Counted from the first letter of the stretch, positions 46,294 to 60,700 are shown. The stretch: DNA of 64,000 bases from Trebouxia sp. TZW2008 (GCA_002118135.1 BDIU01000241.1:211-64210); one strand, 5' to 3'. Translations and numbers: made by a program. The notes: generated from the sequence alone by a model not told the origin.

Positions 46294-48420
46294 CCTTGAT
46301 CAGCTGCAGTAGCAACTCTGTGTGAGCCTTGCAAAACCAAATGTGGGCTGCAAGCATGCCCACATATTCAGCAACATACGCTGACACAAGAGCTGTCTTT
46401 GCACAATGAATGCTATGCAGCCATGCACAACAAAGCTCAGGGCCAAGTTATCAGTTGATTGGGCTGCAAGAAGACAGCTAAAGTGGTGCTGTATTGACTG
46501 TTTGATGGATTCAAAGCATTAGTTGCATGCAGTATCCTTCCTTTGCCTTGAAATGTCAGGCATCACCTGTTCCAGCAGACAGTGTTGTGCAAACAGCTTA
46601 TTGTGCTGTTTTCACTCAAAATATTTGTACCAGGGCATGGCGTGAGGAACTGCATTTGAAAGCTACATGCAAGCTGCCTACTTTGCTTATTGCTGTCATG
46701 ACAACCTCTGGCAATTGGCTCATCAGGCAACGCCTCGTAGTCATTTTGTCGATACTGAGTTTTGCAGCTTTTGGATCACCTCAGTCGGTCTGGCTCAACT
46801 GCAGCATTGATAGTTGGATTTTAAGACTTCTACAGATAACTTCCACGTAAGCGCAGGCAAGTGTGCAAAGGCTGGTGTTGAAGTCCCTGAGGTGGGTAGC
46901 AGATTTTGACTGACTTAGGAGTGAACAAAGAGTGAAATGCCTTGATCATGGACAACACTGCAGCACTGGACATGACACTGCAGATCATGTGCATAGTTAA
47001 AGCCCTGATGACTTTTCTGTGCAGAGTGACTCCATCGTGTCAGCATTCACATTGTTGCACTGTGCTCAAACATTGTATGCAAGCAGAATGCTTGCCAATT
47101 CACTCAACACCGTGCGCATGCAGAGTGCTTGTCAAAACATGGAAAGCACAAGTACATGTGTGAAGTCATCATGATGATGGACACAGTATTGTGTATGACA
47201 TCTGAGACTGAATGGCAAATGCAGCGAACTTCAACTTATATCGTTATTGTTGCCAAACTTCACTGTTACCACATGTATGCAACAAGCAGCAGAAGTAACT
47301 TTTGCACTGAGTATTTAATTACAAGAGTGCTGAGAACAGCTTGTTAGAGTTTGCCTCTGTTACTTGTCATGATCATTACAGTTGAACCTTAATCAGGCAA
47401 CAAACTATCACTTTCATGAGCATCGCTACAACCTAAAATTGGCAGGCAACTTTATGTAGGATGAGCATGCATGTTATGCTTTAGTGCCTGACAAACGCAA
47501 AGCGTACATACTATGGAATCTGCATCACAAGCAAAGAATAAGTTACCCAAGCTTCTCTCACAACCATTCGTGACTAGTTACAGCCTAAAATATATTGTCC
47601 ACGCTCATTTGAAGTCAATGAGGATGCTTGCCAACCGGTCCAATCTTCAAATCAGGTACAGACGATCTTCAGAAGCCAAGATTAGAAGCCGCTACACGGT
47701 CAGCTTGAGCTGCTCTCAAGACAAGCTTGTTGTTTTCCCATGTACAAGCACACAATGGTCTTCTTTGCATCTCGCGCCCAATTGCAACATTTTAAGATTT
47801 ACAGCTTATGTATCGTCATCAATATTGTCGTCAACCGTTAGTCACAACCTGCTTGATGTGACCCTTTTTGTTGAGCTGGCATGTCTTTGTTCACGAACGC
47901 ATGGCACGCCCTCAGCTCGAGCTAGAGCTCCCAAGCGCCCATGCATTTGTTTGTTGGTCCATTGCACAATGTTGAAGGTGATTATTTGAGTCAGCTTTTG
48001 AGCCCGTTTTGATTAAGGCAATATTGTCTGCTCATTATGCAATGGTCAACGTTTGATTAGCATTGTATATACAATATTCTAAGCAGTTGGTCATGTAACA
48101 TTGCGTGAGCGCTGCATGCCACAAGAGCAACACATTACAAGGACTAATTTGATATTTGCGTCAGCTGAGAGAAAGCCTTGCTTTAGCGCACACACAATGA
48201 GAGGCGCAATGTACATGTCTTGATTGTTGAGGAGTACCTTTTTGGTTTTGACTGCCACCATGGTTCTTTGCATCAAGGTTGACTAGCCTTGGGCACTAGA
48301 CGGCAAGAATGGGTTGGGTAAAGGCTGACCATTTTCTTTTTGGTCACCCCTAAGCTGAATGATGGTTGGTTGGACGTGGAGAATGTATTCATCATGATTT
48401 TGCTTGAAGTGCCCAAGGTC

Positions 48421-48493
48421 TTAGTGTAACAAAAGGGGTTGTGCACTAAGTGTCAACGGGCGCCTTTCCTAGGCTATCAACCCGTTACACTTA
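48421..48493. repeat. Short inverted repeat (hairpin) element
   Basis: TTAGTGTAAC at 48421-48430 pairs with GTTACACTTA at 48484-48493, with GGGGTTG and CAACCC extending the stem. The inner phrase GCGCCTTTCCTAGGCTATCA resembles GCGCATTTCCTGGGCTGTTA near 45610, suggesting a small repeat family. Confidence 0.4.
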
Positions 48494-49951
48494 GCATCAT
48501 ATGGTATGGCAAATTGTTTGCCAGTACATACTTCAATGCCATGACACGCATGATGACAAAGCACGGTTGTGTCATTAGTTGCGCAAGTGCTGTTAGCACA
48601 ACCCCCAACTGTACGAGTACCTTGCAACTACAGTATGTTGGGTGCATACTTGCAACATTGTGAATATCTGCTGCTTGGACTCCATCGGCTTCTCAATACA
48701 GAGCTTTCATTTGATGCATTATGCTTTGTAGACCTTGCAAGCAGTCTGCAGGTGGTGCAGCGTCTGCAAATTTGGCTGCGTTGCTTTTGAGCTTTGCGCT
48801 GTGAAGTCACAATTGGGTTAGAAAGGCGAGTCCTATGCAGAACTGCACGACGCTACGAGTTCGACCGCAAGTGATTCGACTGGAAGGAGCACTGACGAGC
48901 GACCTCTCAAAATCAATGAAGTGTGTGCAGAGGTGCGTGTGTCGTGTTGTGTGTTTGCGTTTTCCTGTTTGTTAAAGTTGTGCCGAAGCCTGAGCCCGCG
49001 CACAACTGAGGCGAGCGACCATCAGGGAGACTAACACAGACTTGCACGAAGTTTGCTGCTCAGTTCAGACAGTAGTGCAGTGTCTCGTGTGCCGAAGCCA
49101 ACACGCTGCGAGGTTGCTGCTATGCAAGAGCTTGTCTACCTTACACGACCCGAACGCAGCAGAACGAGGCACAGGTTAGCTGTGTGAAGCTATCGGCCTG
49201 ATAGCAGTGGCAGTGTCGACTGTCGTTGAAATTTGAAGCGTAAGTTGAGTGGGAGATGCGGTTCCCGAGTCAGGAGGGAGGAAAGTGTGAAAGGCGCAAA
49301 GCGCCGGAAAAAATTTGATCGATACGACTTCGTGAGGACACCGCTCAGTTATCTTTAGTAAAAGGCGAAAGATAAATATGACACAGTGGTGACCTCGTCG
49401 CTATGCGAATCGCGTGGAGCCGGTGGCGTTATATACAGTTTCTGTAATTTATGAAATTGCCAAAGTATGGGGAAAGCATGGAACCTAGTCTCAAGAGAAG
49501 GGTTGCAGGCGTTGCTCGACCACAACATAATGAGCATGGATTCATGGTAAAAGCTTGGCATTAACAAGCATCAAGGCATCGATGACTGCCAATGCACGGT
49601 AACAAATTTCAAAGATGCGTGATGATTAGGTCAATGATATCAATCGATTGGGTGCAAAAGTTTTACAATTCCAGTTGACTTACATTCAGACTGATAAAGC
49701 CATGAGAGGCATCACTGACTCTGCGCAAGCAGAATGAGCCGTCAGGTGGTGTTTCTGACAAGTGACACGGCGCAAATGGGTCACTTTTTTGCGATGATGA
49801 AAGGCTTTGCTGAGCTACAGACCATTCAATGAAGTACTGTATCGTTTAGTTCGTGTTTTGCCATTGACCTTGCTGTGCGATGCAGCACGCGTGATCACCC
49901 TTGCTGTTCTTGCAAGACCTATCTCTTACGCCGAAGTGAGCAGCAAGCAAC

Positions 49952-52900
49952 ATGGGAGGAGGTTTGGGATTTCTGAACAAGAAGACTTGGCATCCTGGCA
50001 GATTGTCGAACATCGAGAATGTCTGGAAAAAGGAGCAGGAGCACATCAAAGAGCAGAACAAACTTGAAGATCTCAGGAAGCAGATTGCCGATGAAAGGCA
50101 GAAGGAAGAGCTCGAGATGGTCGCAGCGGCAGCCGGCCATAAAGTGTAAGCCTTCCTGTGCACTGCCCCTGCCAAGCTTTTTGGCTGTCAAAGCCTCGCC
50201 TTGCTTGCGCTTTTTTCTCAAACTCAGGTCAAACGCACATGCTGCAGGAGGTCAGATCGGCTAGACTGGATGTATCAAGGCGGCATGCTTGCAAAGCAAG
50301 AAGCAGAGAAGCGCACAGAGGAAGCTATGATGTCTGGCAAGCCTGTGCAGCAGGAGGAGAGCTCAGACTTGAACAGGGTATGCACAAGGCATTTTGTATC
50401 TCTCAGCAAACCTGATTCAAGCTGTGTGCTGGGCTGATCAGCAAATCTCCTCAGAACGATAAATGAACGCATGCATGTAGGCAAGTCTTGATGCATCCGG
50501 TGCATTGACTGCATGCGAACATGCCCATACTCATTGATGTGGTGCTTACATGCAGGCAGATCAGGCAGTGCTGCTGCCAACCTTCTACTCAGAAGACACT
50601 CCTGCCTCTGCCAATGAGACCTGGGCTCGCCTGCATAGTGACCCCTTGTTTGCGGTAAGACTTTCATGGCATGGTACTGTCACTTGTGTCCTGCACATGT
50701 CTTTGGCAGTATCACATGGAGCAGAAGACCTGCTGTAAGTCACTTACTGCAACATAGATTGCATGCAGCAGACACTGCAATCATTGCAAGATACAATCAG
50801 TGCAGTCAGTGGCCAGCGTCAATATAGGGCATGCACAGCTCAGCACATGCATGCTCTGATGCTGGTATTGCCAAGTACAGAGTTTGCATGCTTGTCGACT
50901 AAGTCTGTCATGGTCTCAGGCTGACTGTGTTGTTTTGCTGCAGATCAGGCAGCAAGAGCAGACTGCCCGCAAAGCCATTGTTGCTAATCCTGTCAAGATG
51001 GATCATATCAAGACAGAGGTGAGTGTTTTGGCAGAAGTCTTGTTGATTGTGTTTTGGTGATGCTTGTGGCTGGCATAAGCTGCAGTTTTGGGCTGACAGT
51101 AACAGCTTGCTCAGATACAAGTGCAGCAGCCAGTGTGTTGTGGTCATTAGCAATATGGCCAAAGCAACAACAAGCAGACGTATATCATGCTGTGGTGTGT
51201 ATTGACTGGCGGCAAGGCTGCTACAGTTTCAGACTAGTGCCCTTTTGCATAGTACATTTTGCACTCTATCCTGTATTTTGTATAGCACTTGCATACCACT
51301 TGTGGAGCTTACATCGTCATTTTAGGTGGCCAAGCTGAAGCAAAGCTCAGCGCAGAGCAAGGCAGACAAGAAAGCAGAGAAGAAGGCAAACAAGGAGGCA
51401 AAGAAAGCTAAGAAGCGTGCTGCAGACCAGATGGAGACAGCCCTTGCAGCCCCTCGTGTGGGATCTGATGCCTTCACCAATGGGACATCAGCTAGGCAGC
51501 AGTTGGAGACAGCCTCTGCACCCAGGCACAATGACAGGAGTCACAGCCACTCACACAGGGATCATGACCATGCACAGCCTAGCTCACGCCAGCATGACAG
51601 AGACCGCTCATATCATGGGGATGGCTTGGATGATGCACACACGCACAAGCACAGGAGATTGCACTCTCCTGAGCGACAGCATGACAGGCGCAGATCCAGT
51701 CATGCTCACAGGGATGACTACAGCGACAGGCGCCATGCTAGTGAGTCTGAAAGACGGCAGCACAGCAGCCATGACCACAGGGATGAGCGTAGTGATAGAC
51801 GCCATGCTGGCGAGGCTGACAGGCATCAGCACAGCAGTCATCTTGACAGGATTGCGCCTAGTGACAGGCGCCATGTTACAGAGTCAGACAGGCATCAACA
51901 TAGCAATCATGCCAGGTCTGAGTCTGCAGCAGAGCCAGCAAGACAGCATGCAAATGGTCACGCAAATGGGCATGCTTCTGAGATCGGGTCAAGGCTTGAT
52001 GGAACTAAGTATGGCCTGTCGTGGGGTGACACTGCCCCTGAAGAGCTGCAAGGCAGAGACAGGTGACTGCTTATGCTGCTGCTGCTGTTGCGCTTCCAGC
52101 TGCTGTTTCTTTTTTGGCTGCTGTTGCTGCGGCTGATCTTGCTGTACTGCAGCCATAGCTAGGCATGCTGCATGCATGCATGTTGCTCTTGCCTGGACGC
52201 GATTCTTGCTAAGCAGGGGATAAGACCCACCATTTTGTGCAATGTATGCAAATTTGTGTTTTGTGCTGACAACATGCACACATTCACATGCACACATGCT
52301 AGTATAAGAGTTGTTTGCACCTTGCAATGTTGGCTGGTGATGCTTGTTTCCATCACTCACTCCTGTATCCTCATTGCTGCCGCCAGCATATGACATGTCA
52401 GATTCCAGCAACGTGCAGCAGAATCTTCCATGCTAGCATTTCAATTGAAGCAGCTGAACTGACCTTACTGTTTGCATGTCATCAGGCGGGATGCTGCTGA
52501 GGCTACACGCAGACGCCTAGACGATGCTGCAAAGCTGAGGGCTCAGGAAGATTGTGACAAGGCGGCTCAGAAGTACCATAGGCAGGAGTACAAGTAAGTT
52601 TAGTTCTCACAGCGCCTGACAAGCCTCTGTACATTTTCTGCATGGTATGACATGATGGTTGCACAGCAGCTTATTGCAGAGATGCCTTGCAGGCCCGATG
52701 CTCTTGCTGGTATGCGAGCGCGTCACACACTGCATGATCTATGTTCTTGGAAATCTCTTGCTGGTATGCGAGTGCGTCCTACACTGCATGATCTACGTTG
52801 GAAATCAGCCAGGTTGCAGGCTGTGCTATCATCAAATTGCTGCATTGTGTCACACTTCACAACCTGGCATGTGTTGTGTTTTATTGTTTTGGGGCAATCC

Positions 52901-53878
52901 ATGCCCCTCACAGCTGCGTCGACATTGCATCATGCCCATCTGCATGCTTAGCTGTTTCTGTGCATCTTGCACACCTTTGTTCAGCAAGGCTTGAGGCTGC
53001 CGCTCATAACATTGTCATTCTCATGAGCATGTACATGCTGAGCAGATGCAGGCTGAGACGGGCATGCAAACAACCAACAGCTTTCCCCTGGCTGCCTTTG
53101 TGATCATAGTGACGCACTGTGTCATCACATCAAGCCGGGAATTCAGCCAAATACACCTTGTGCCTCTGCTGGAATATGCAAACTGCTGTGTTTGAAATCA
53201 TACCTTGTAATTGCTGGCCTCTTCACGGTACATTGCTACCATCGTCACTGACATTATAGTTCTTGGTTTTGTTTGTTGATAACACTGTTAATGCAATAAA
53301 GTTGTATTGCTGGCTGCAGGACTGGCAAGCTAAGTCAGGAGGAAAAGGCCAAACGCTTGGCAGAAATGCAAGGCAATGCAGAGGTGCATGACAGTGCCAG
53401 GTGACTTTCTGCCTTTCTGTATATCCTGTAAACAATGGAACGCATTTTGTAAACAAATGAATTTGTTGCAAGATCTTAATAGATTGCCAAGACCTGCCCT
53501 TCAGTGCAGTACAGGCATTTTGCTTCAAGTCAATTTTTGCCCTGATGATGTAAGCAGCTGACTTTTTGCACTTGTCTCAGCCTTGTGCATGCGATGCCTA
53601 CTGTCTTACACGTTGAATGCAACCCTGCTGTGAGCGTTCTGGTCTGAGAGTGATCATGTGCCATGCACAGGTGGCAGCGATTGACTGATGAAAAGAGAAA
53701 GGATGCAGCTGAAGCCTTGGAGCAAGGCAATGCAACAGGGTCATCTGCAGACATGATGAAGCAGGCTCACAAGGCACTGTATGGCACTGCTGGTGAAGCA
53801 GCTAGTCTTGAAGACCGCATTGGCAGGCGCAAGTACTATAATGACAAGGATACTGAAAGGGGAGCCTTCAAGAGATAG
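49952..53878 (+). CDS. CWC25: Pre-mRNA splicing factor CWC25 homologue
   Basis: CWC25 joins the spliceosome after Prp2 and promotes the first transesterification step. Exons 49952-50145, 50248-50377, 50556-50654, 50944-51018, 51326-52062, 52486-52593, 53320-53400 and 53671-53878 are all in phase, giving 543 residues. The N terminus is the CIR/Cwf domain: MGGGLGFLNKKTWHPG, ENVWKKEQEH. It is followed by RLDWMYQGGML, ANETWARLHSDPLF and IVANPVKMDHIK, all family hallmarks. Exon 5 encodes a Lys/Ala-rich coil (KADKKAEKKANKEAKKAKKR), then a His/Arg/Ser-rich region with about three degenerate repeats of SDRRHA.E..R.QHSSH. The C terminus has YGLSW, KLSQEEKAKRLAEMQ and a basic end (TERGAFKR). Confidence 0.95.
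52700..52807. repeat. 54-bp tandem duplication in a CWC25 intron
   Basis: TCTTGCTGGTATGCGAG starts at 52702 and 52756, and the two units continue through ACACTGCATGATCTA to GGAAATC. It lies in the intron between exons 6 and 7 and copies no exon. Confidence 0.85.
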
Positions 53879-54714
53879 CATTTCATGCAGATCATTTGTC
53901 AGACACCAGAAAGCAGTGTATTGTAGTTGGCCTTGATGTGTCGGTTGCACCTTTTCCACCGTTTTTAGTTGCCGCTTGTTTTTGCTGACTGTAATGAGGC
54001 TTTAATGCAAGGTATGATTCTCATGCATATGCTGATCATGACAGTCACTGCTGACAGCTACAGTGAAGCACAGTCAGCAGTGTACGCATGCATAATGCCA
54101 AGGGAAGCGCTCTGGATCAGCCGCATCTCTTTGAATCATCATGGATGTCAAGTCAAGCGATGGCACAGCATCCCCACTTTTTCCTGTGCATTGCACCGAT
54201 GGCAATGCAGGGACAGCATAACTGCAGCCAACATGCAACAGCGCCTCATCTTTGCCTTCTGAAGCCAGCTGCATCTCCCGGTCGGCATGCAAAGTAACAC
54301 CTTGACGGCACAAAGGGCTAAACTTGTCCTGAGGCAAAGATCCAGGCAGTCATGATGGCTTCGGAGCAAGGTTGGCGTTTTGTATTAACAAATTAATGGC
54401 TTCGAATTTGAACGAGGAATTTCAGTAGTTTTGGCAATTTGAGGTTTTACCCTGCCAGGGCTCTGCAGAGAGCGGTAAACAAACAAGCCTTGTTGGCAGC
54501 ACCAGCCTCAACTGCGCGCGATACCCATCACCTACAGCCTGCGGGCCAAAGACTCGTCAACAGTACCTAGACGCAGCGTGCTTGTGACCGCGTTAAAGCA
54601 GCTGATCGAGTCTCTGCGCAGCTTTTAGTATTGGGCGGCATCCTATTTTTTCAAGCCCAGCAGCCTGTTTGTTTCAAGTCTGCAGCTGATTCATTGCGTC
54701 GCGCACTACGCAGT
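53879..54714. other. Spacer and probable promoter before the secreted protein gene
   Basis: Holds the CWC25 3' end and, from about 54400, a CG-richer stretch without TGCA words that is likely the promoter and 5' untranslated region of the next gene. The frame of the next gene is open from 54631, but the first 28 codons look non-coding. No other gene was seen. Confidence 0.45.
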
Positions 54715-57700
54715 ATGCAGCGGCTTCGTCCGCCGGGCTTGCCCGGCCGGCGCTGCTCCGCTTGGCTTTCGTTAGGTCTAGTCTTGCTTGTCTTTTCGCC
54801 TGTCTTGCAAGTCGCGGCCGAGCCAAGCTACAGCCCTTTCAGCAGCCTTGCCGCCAGCTTTCGATCCTACCTGCCTGCATGGGCACAGCCAGTCCGGCAT
54901 AGGCGATTGCAGCAAGTTGACGAGCCTGATCAGTCCTCGACAAGCTGTGCCGATGTGCAGTACGTCTGCTCAGACCCCAACTCAGCCGATTCTGGTTGTG
55001 GGGAGCTGTGCGCACTGACGTTCACGATCTCGGCACCATTGTACCAGCTCATCTCGAACGGCTCCTGCTCAGACCTTGACGCCGATCTGGGGTTGTACCG
55101 CTGTGGGCAGAACCTGGTTCAGGCCTCCACGGTTAACCTCGTGCGTACCTCGCAGTGCACGCAGACCTGCAAAGAGCCAAATGGGTCTTCGAAAACATGC
55201 AGTGTGCCACCTGCTCCCGCACCTGCACCGCTCCAGCCTCCTGTGTCGGCTCCTGCACCAGCAGTCCCTGCCCCCACACCATCGCTGCCAGTCGTGCCTG
55301 CTCCAGCACCAACTGCTTTGCCCACACCAGCCAGCACACCCCCTGGCCTGCACAGCAAAGTTCTTGATGCCTTTGTCAATGCACCACCCCGCATAATGGC
55401 TTCACCGCCCCCACCACCCTCAGTCTCCTGCTTTGATGGCCCAGTGGTAACAGCAACCACCAGCATCTGTGGCTTCACAGCAACCACCTTCAACGCCACG
55501 CAGCTGCAGAATGCAATTGCAGCATCCCTGCTGTACAACAACGCCACTTACACAACGATCATACTGCAGACAGCCTCCACAGATGCAGCAGGCCCAGGAT
55601 GCGCTGCAAACTCCACAGGCTCAAGTCAAATCACAGCAGCAACATCTTCCTGCACAGCTGTTGTGACTCCAGTCATTGTGGTTGCACCCACTGTTGATGA
55701 TGCCAACTACATCCAGCAAGTGCTTGCCAGCTTCCCGACAAACATTGCTGTTGGCCTGCCTTCTCAGACCTCGCTAGGCCCTGTTTGCGTCAACTATGCT
55801 GTGGCACCAGGTAGATCCAACAGTGCTTTTTGTATTTGCTTTCAGTATCAGCAATATATCAGCATGACATGCATTTGCTGACTGTCAATCAGAGTGTGTC
55901 TTGTGTGGCACATGCAGCTTGTGCAATTTGCATACACAGACTGCAATGCTGCCTCACACATCGCTCAAGTGGTTTCAGCCATGTCCATCAGCACCTTGTG
56001 TGTTTGTTTCAGTGTACATGCTGAGCATGGTCTTGCCCATGCATCTGATTGGGCGTATATAGATGAACTGCACTGCTGCGTCGCAACATCTTGCATGCTG
56101 GTCAAGTCACTGCAACATGCAGCTCATCAGATGTCTGCAGACACAGAGTACTGCTGCCTAGCGCACAGCTGCATGCATCACAGAAGACTACGGCTTTGCT
56201 AATTATGACAACGTCTTTGTGCAGCTACCACTACTGTACTGCGTGCTCCATGAGATGCTCAATGTGCTTGTGCTGGCACTGGTCACGTGTCTGTGCAATC
56301 AAGTGCATTGTTGTCTAGTACAATATCAAACGCTCAGAATGACACTGTGCCCATGCTGACACCCACTATCTGTCTGTGCAGCTGTGCAATCACCTCCAAC
56401 CCCAGTGAGCTGTCCATACTCCCCAGCCACAGCACCATCATCAGCCATCACTCCACCCACCCCCACAGCTACCCCCACTGCAACTCCAGCACGCACCACC
56501 TCCTCATCCCTTCCCATCCCTATTGCCCCTGCGCCTGCACCAGTTCCAGGAGTCTGTCAAGTACTGAATGCAAACATCTCCATATGTGGAGGCACAGCTT
56601 TGAGCACACCATCTGCTACCTTCGCCAGTTGTGTGGCCAATGTCACTGGCGTCCCTGCAGCTTCAGTGGCCATCAGCCAGCTTCAGGACGCTGACACCCT
56701 GCCCTGTCAAGCAGACGGCACTCCTGCTGTTGGCTGTTATGGGCAGCCTGTCACTTCAACCAATGCCACTGATGCATCAGGTGATTTGTCCATCTTGTCT
56801 CATTAGATTGCTGGTCCATGTGCAGTCATCATTGCCAGAAAATTGGAAACAGATTTCTCTGCGGGGATCCCGTTCTGCGGGCGCACGATGGCTGTGCTTC
56901 TGTGCATGTGTTGTTTCTGTCATCTCCTGCAATGTCTTTGTCTGAGCCTTACAGAGCTGTGCCGTGCAATCTGGCCTCTGTACTGTCATGAAGGCCTGCA
57001 TTGCAGCGGCCAATGTCAATGTTGTATTCAGGCTTAGACTTCATGTCAGCTGTGCTTGTATTGATTGTCTTATGGTTTTGATGCAGAGCTGTGCTATGCT
57101 GCAATCTGGCCTCTGTACCTCGTGAAGCGCATTGCAGGCCAGTCTTGTTCTGCATCAGGTGAAAGCTTGCAATTCATTTGTGCTTGCACGGATTGATTAA
57201 ATTCTTGTCTTACATGCAGGTTGTGTGAACCAGCGGTGCTGCTGCCCATCAGCTGTCATGGCTGAGCTCACAATTGCAGCATCAGATGTGTATGCAGCAG
57301 CAGCCATCAACAGCAGCCTCATAGATGCAGTTCAGAACACTGGCGCACTGGCCACCTGCCTACAGGTCTGTCCTTTCACATCAGCAACAAATTTGTACAA
57401 TGTCAGTATGCTCAGCTTTGCTTTGCTTGAGCATATGACTGCTCATGGGTACGTTGTTGCTGTGTCTCCAGGTCTGTTCATCCAAACCAGTTGCTGTGGC
57501 CGCATGCCTGACTGTCATGTGTTGTGAGCTGTGCAGCTTTGCTGAGCTCTTATGCTATGCCCAAGCACTTGAATGTCCATTGCAATTGTGTGCTATTGTA
57601 GAATTCTGCTGCAATGGAGCAACAGCTTTGGCTGTCCTCTGTGCTGAGGGCAGTACCTGTGCGCAAGACTTCACTTGGTCTCTGATAGCTTTTGTGTGCT

Positions 57701-60700
57701 GCTTGCAGAGGGAGCAAGTATTTGCCGACTGTGCGATGTTTGGCAGTGTACCAAGTAAGTGCTGTACCCACATCAGATGTCAGCATGACTTACACATGTT
57801 CATAATGCATGCAGCTCACGTATGCATGTAGGCCTCTTGCAGACCGACTAAATTTTAGCTTTTGTTTGAGTGACGGTTGCAGCATGCAGCATCAATGTGC
57901 AAAAACTTTCTGCAGACACAATCTTCAATTTATTTGCTTCAATTGTTGAATGGATTGGTTCAGTGCAACAGTGCAAAATCCGTGTATTCCCTCTGCTTGA
58001 ATGGCAAGCATTCACACGCAACTGCTGCATCATGTGCATTTGACACACACAGGCTCAGAAGCGAGCAACACCTAAATGACAAACCAAGACTAAGCATTGA
58101 GTGGCAGTCAAGCACAATGTGTCTGCAGGCGTGAGCACAGCTGTCATGCCAGAGACTCAGTGCAATGGACTATTATCAGCCCCGGTTGCTGCCCCTGCCC
58201 CTAGCATAACTGCAACCCCAACTGTCACACCAGTTGCCACTGCTGCGCCTACAGTGACACCAGTTGTCACTGCTGCTCCTACTGTCACCCCCGCTGCTAC
58301 AACAGCGCCTACAGTCACGCCAGTTGCCACTGCTGCGCCTACAGTTACCCCAGTTGCCACTACAGCACCAACTGTCACTCCAGTTGCCACTGCTGCGCCT
58401 ACAGTCACCCCAGTTGCCACTGCAGCACCCACTGTAACTCCAGTTGCCACTACAGCACCCACTGTCACACCAGTTGCCACTGTAGCACCCACTGTGACTC
58501 CAGTTGCCACAACAGCGCCGAACGTCACCCCAGTTGCCACAACAGCACCCACTGTCACTCCAGTTGCCACTGCAGCACCCACTGTCAGCCCAGTTGCCAC
58601 TACTGCTCCTACAGCCACCCCAGTTGCCACTGCAGCACCCACTGTCACCCCAATCGCCACCACAGTTCCGACTGTCGTTCCTGTGGCCACAACAGCGCCT
58701 ACTGTGACCCCAGTTGCTACAATAGCTCCTACAGTCACACCAATTGCGACTGCAGCACCCACTGTGACACCAGTTGCAAGTACACAGCCTTCACCACCTT
58801 CACCGTTCAGCAGTCCCCCAATCCCTGTGCCAACCCCCTACACCCCATCCCCTGTTGCTCCCAACGCTGCCTCCCCACCGCCACCAGCTGCCACCACAGC
58901 TGCATTCTTCCCACCACCACCACCGCCACTGCCAACCCCAGTCAACCGTGAGAATGAGGTCCCCCCCACTCCTGGGCTGACCCTCCCTCCAGCCCCCACA
59001 GCTGAGCCCACCCCCACCCCAACCCCCACCACCCCTGGGCTTGTGCTGCCCCCGACCCCCAGCCTGACACAGGCTGCAACTCCCTCTCCAACTACACCAG
59101 TCGCAACCCCATATGCTTCACCGCTCCCAGTGGCAACTGCTACACCCAGCCCAGTAGTCACCGTACCAGCAGTGACACCCTTTACCACCCCAGCCCCCAC
59201 CACCGCTGCCACTGCAACCCCTACTGCTACAACAGCACCAACACCCAGCATCACAAGCCCAGTGCCAGCTCCAACAAACCCTACTCAGGTTGACAATGGT
59301 ACAGTCCCTGGCAGGCGCTCCTCACCCCCTCCCCCTCCCGCCTTGACCCCAACTGCTCCAGTCCCAAGCCCTGCAGTGCCCACCTCACCACCCCCTCCTT
59401 CACCACCTTTAACCTCTTCACCTCCACCACTACAACCAGTTGCAGACTTCTCACCACCGCCACCACCTCCAGCTGTGAGCTCCCCACCTCCACCAGCTGT
59501 GGTCTACTCACCGCCTCAACCTCCAGCTGTAACCTCTTCACCGCCTCCGCCACCAGTCACAACCCCAGGCGTAACCTCCTCACCACCACCTGCGCCTGCA
59601 GTGACTGCCGTTCCCCCACCCCCACCCACCCCAACCGCCACCCCATCAGGGACCAGCCTTCCTCTCATCATCCCAAGTGCCCCAGCGCCTGCACCAGCCC
59701 TGCCCTATGCCTGCCAGCTAGTGAACGCCGAGGTTCAGCTGTGTGGGGTGAATGCAGAGGCAACTGCTGCTTTTGCCTTTGCCAGCTGTGTGACAAGCCT
59801 AGTGGGTCTGGCTCCTGCTAACGCATCCAGAGTGTTGCCATACAACATCTCTAACACTGCAGCCAGCGCCTGCACCAATCCTGGAGCCAACACCTCCTGC
59901 TGCTGTGATGAGGCCGCTCTGGTGCAGTTCAGCGTGACTGCTGTGGACGCTGCACAGGCTCAGACTTTTCAAGGCACCATGTCTCAGGGCCTCACAGGAC
60001 CTGCCATGGTTCAATGCCTGCAGGTGATATTGTTTTGCCTACATCTTGTGTGTTGTTGCCAATGTGTTTCCCTTGGCTCATGCATCACCTGCTGACTAGC
60101 TATGCTGCACTGCATGCTGCATTGGAGCTATGCTAGTGTGTTCACGCAGTCTGACGTGATATGCATTGCTGGCATCTATGCAATTGTCAAGATTTCAGCA
60201 TGCCTTCTGCGTGCCCCTGACATGCATTTTCCAATCTTGGGTCCCTGTCTAGTCTTGTTCTGTTTGCTGCTGCTGCCGCTGCTGCTTTCTGCTTGGTCAC
60301 ATGTTGTCAATTTGCCACCAGCCTGCATGCCTTTCTCTGACGCTTGTGTGCCTGCTTGCAGAGCAGAAGCATCTTTGCCAGCTGTGCATCCTTGCCAAGC
60401 CCACCTGGTGAGTTTGCTCCTATGCTTTTATAACAAATGCATGACAGTACGTCTTGCTGCCTGTCGACAAGCTCACTGCATCAATGCATTGTGGCTCTCC
60501 CAGCTGTTGCTGTGCTGGCTATGCGTGGTTGAAGTTGCATGACTGTCGCCTGTTTTTACACAGAGGTATTGCCTCTGTGTGACGCTGCATGCTGCGTCCT
60601 CAATAGCATCAGCCAGCTGCTTGCTCTGTCAGCCCAGACAGCCTGTACCTACAGCTGTTCTTGCTGCATGCTGCAGTAGAATCAGCAAGTGCAATGCTGT

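Larger units (their letters stand above)
44864..49951. other. Gene-poor interval between MATE and CWC25
   Basis: About 5 kb with no gene I can define except a probable terminal exon on the minus strand near 46065-46293. Open frames of 60 to 158 codons occur (for example 47513-47989 plus) without supporting features. A 73-base stem-forming element lies at 48421-48493, with a related looking stretch near 45597-45650. The part from about 48800 to 49400 has more CG dinucleotides and fewer TGCA words, so it may be promoter or 5' untranslated sequence of CWC25 or an unannotated RNA. Confidence 0.4.

Noticed and set aside
47513..47989. 158-codon plus-strand frame in the gene-poor interval
   Set aside because: It begins with ATG but has no recognisable domain, no supporting context and mixed composition; treated as chance.
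51608..51874. Minus-strand frame of 88 codons within the CWC25 exon
   Set aside because: It is the antisense of the His/Arg/Ser-rich repeats of CWC25.
58157..58762. A 201-codon minus-strand frame of Val/Gly/Ala repeats
   Set aside because: It is the antisense of the TVTPVATAAP minisatellite; the 30-bp period keeps several frames open. The same applies to minus-strand frames at 58838-59254, 60998-61348, 61406-61792, 61793-62134 and 63567-63881.
58213..58785. CRISPR-like array of 30-bp units
   Set aside because: Units are directly adjacent with no spacers, lie in frame inside an exon, and the DNA is eukaryotic.
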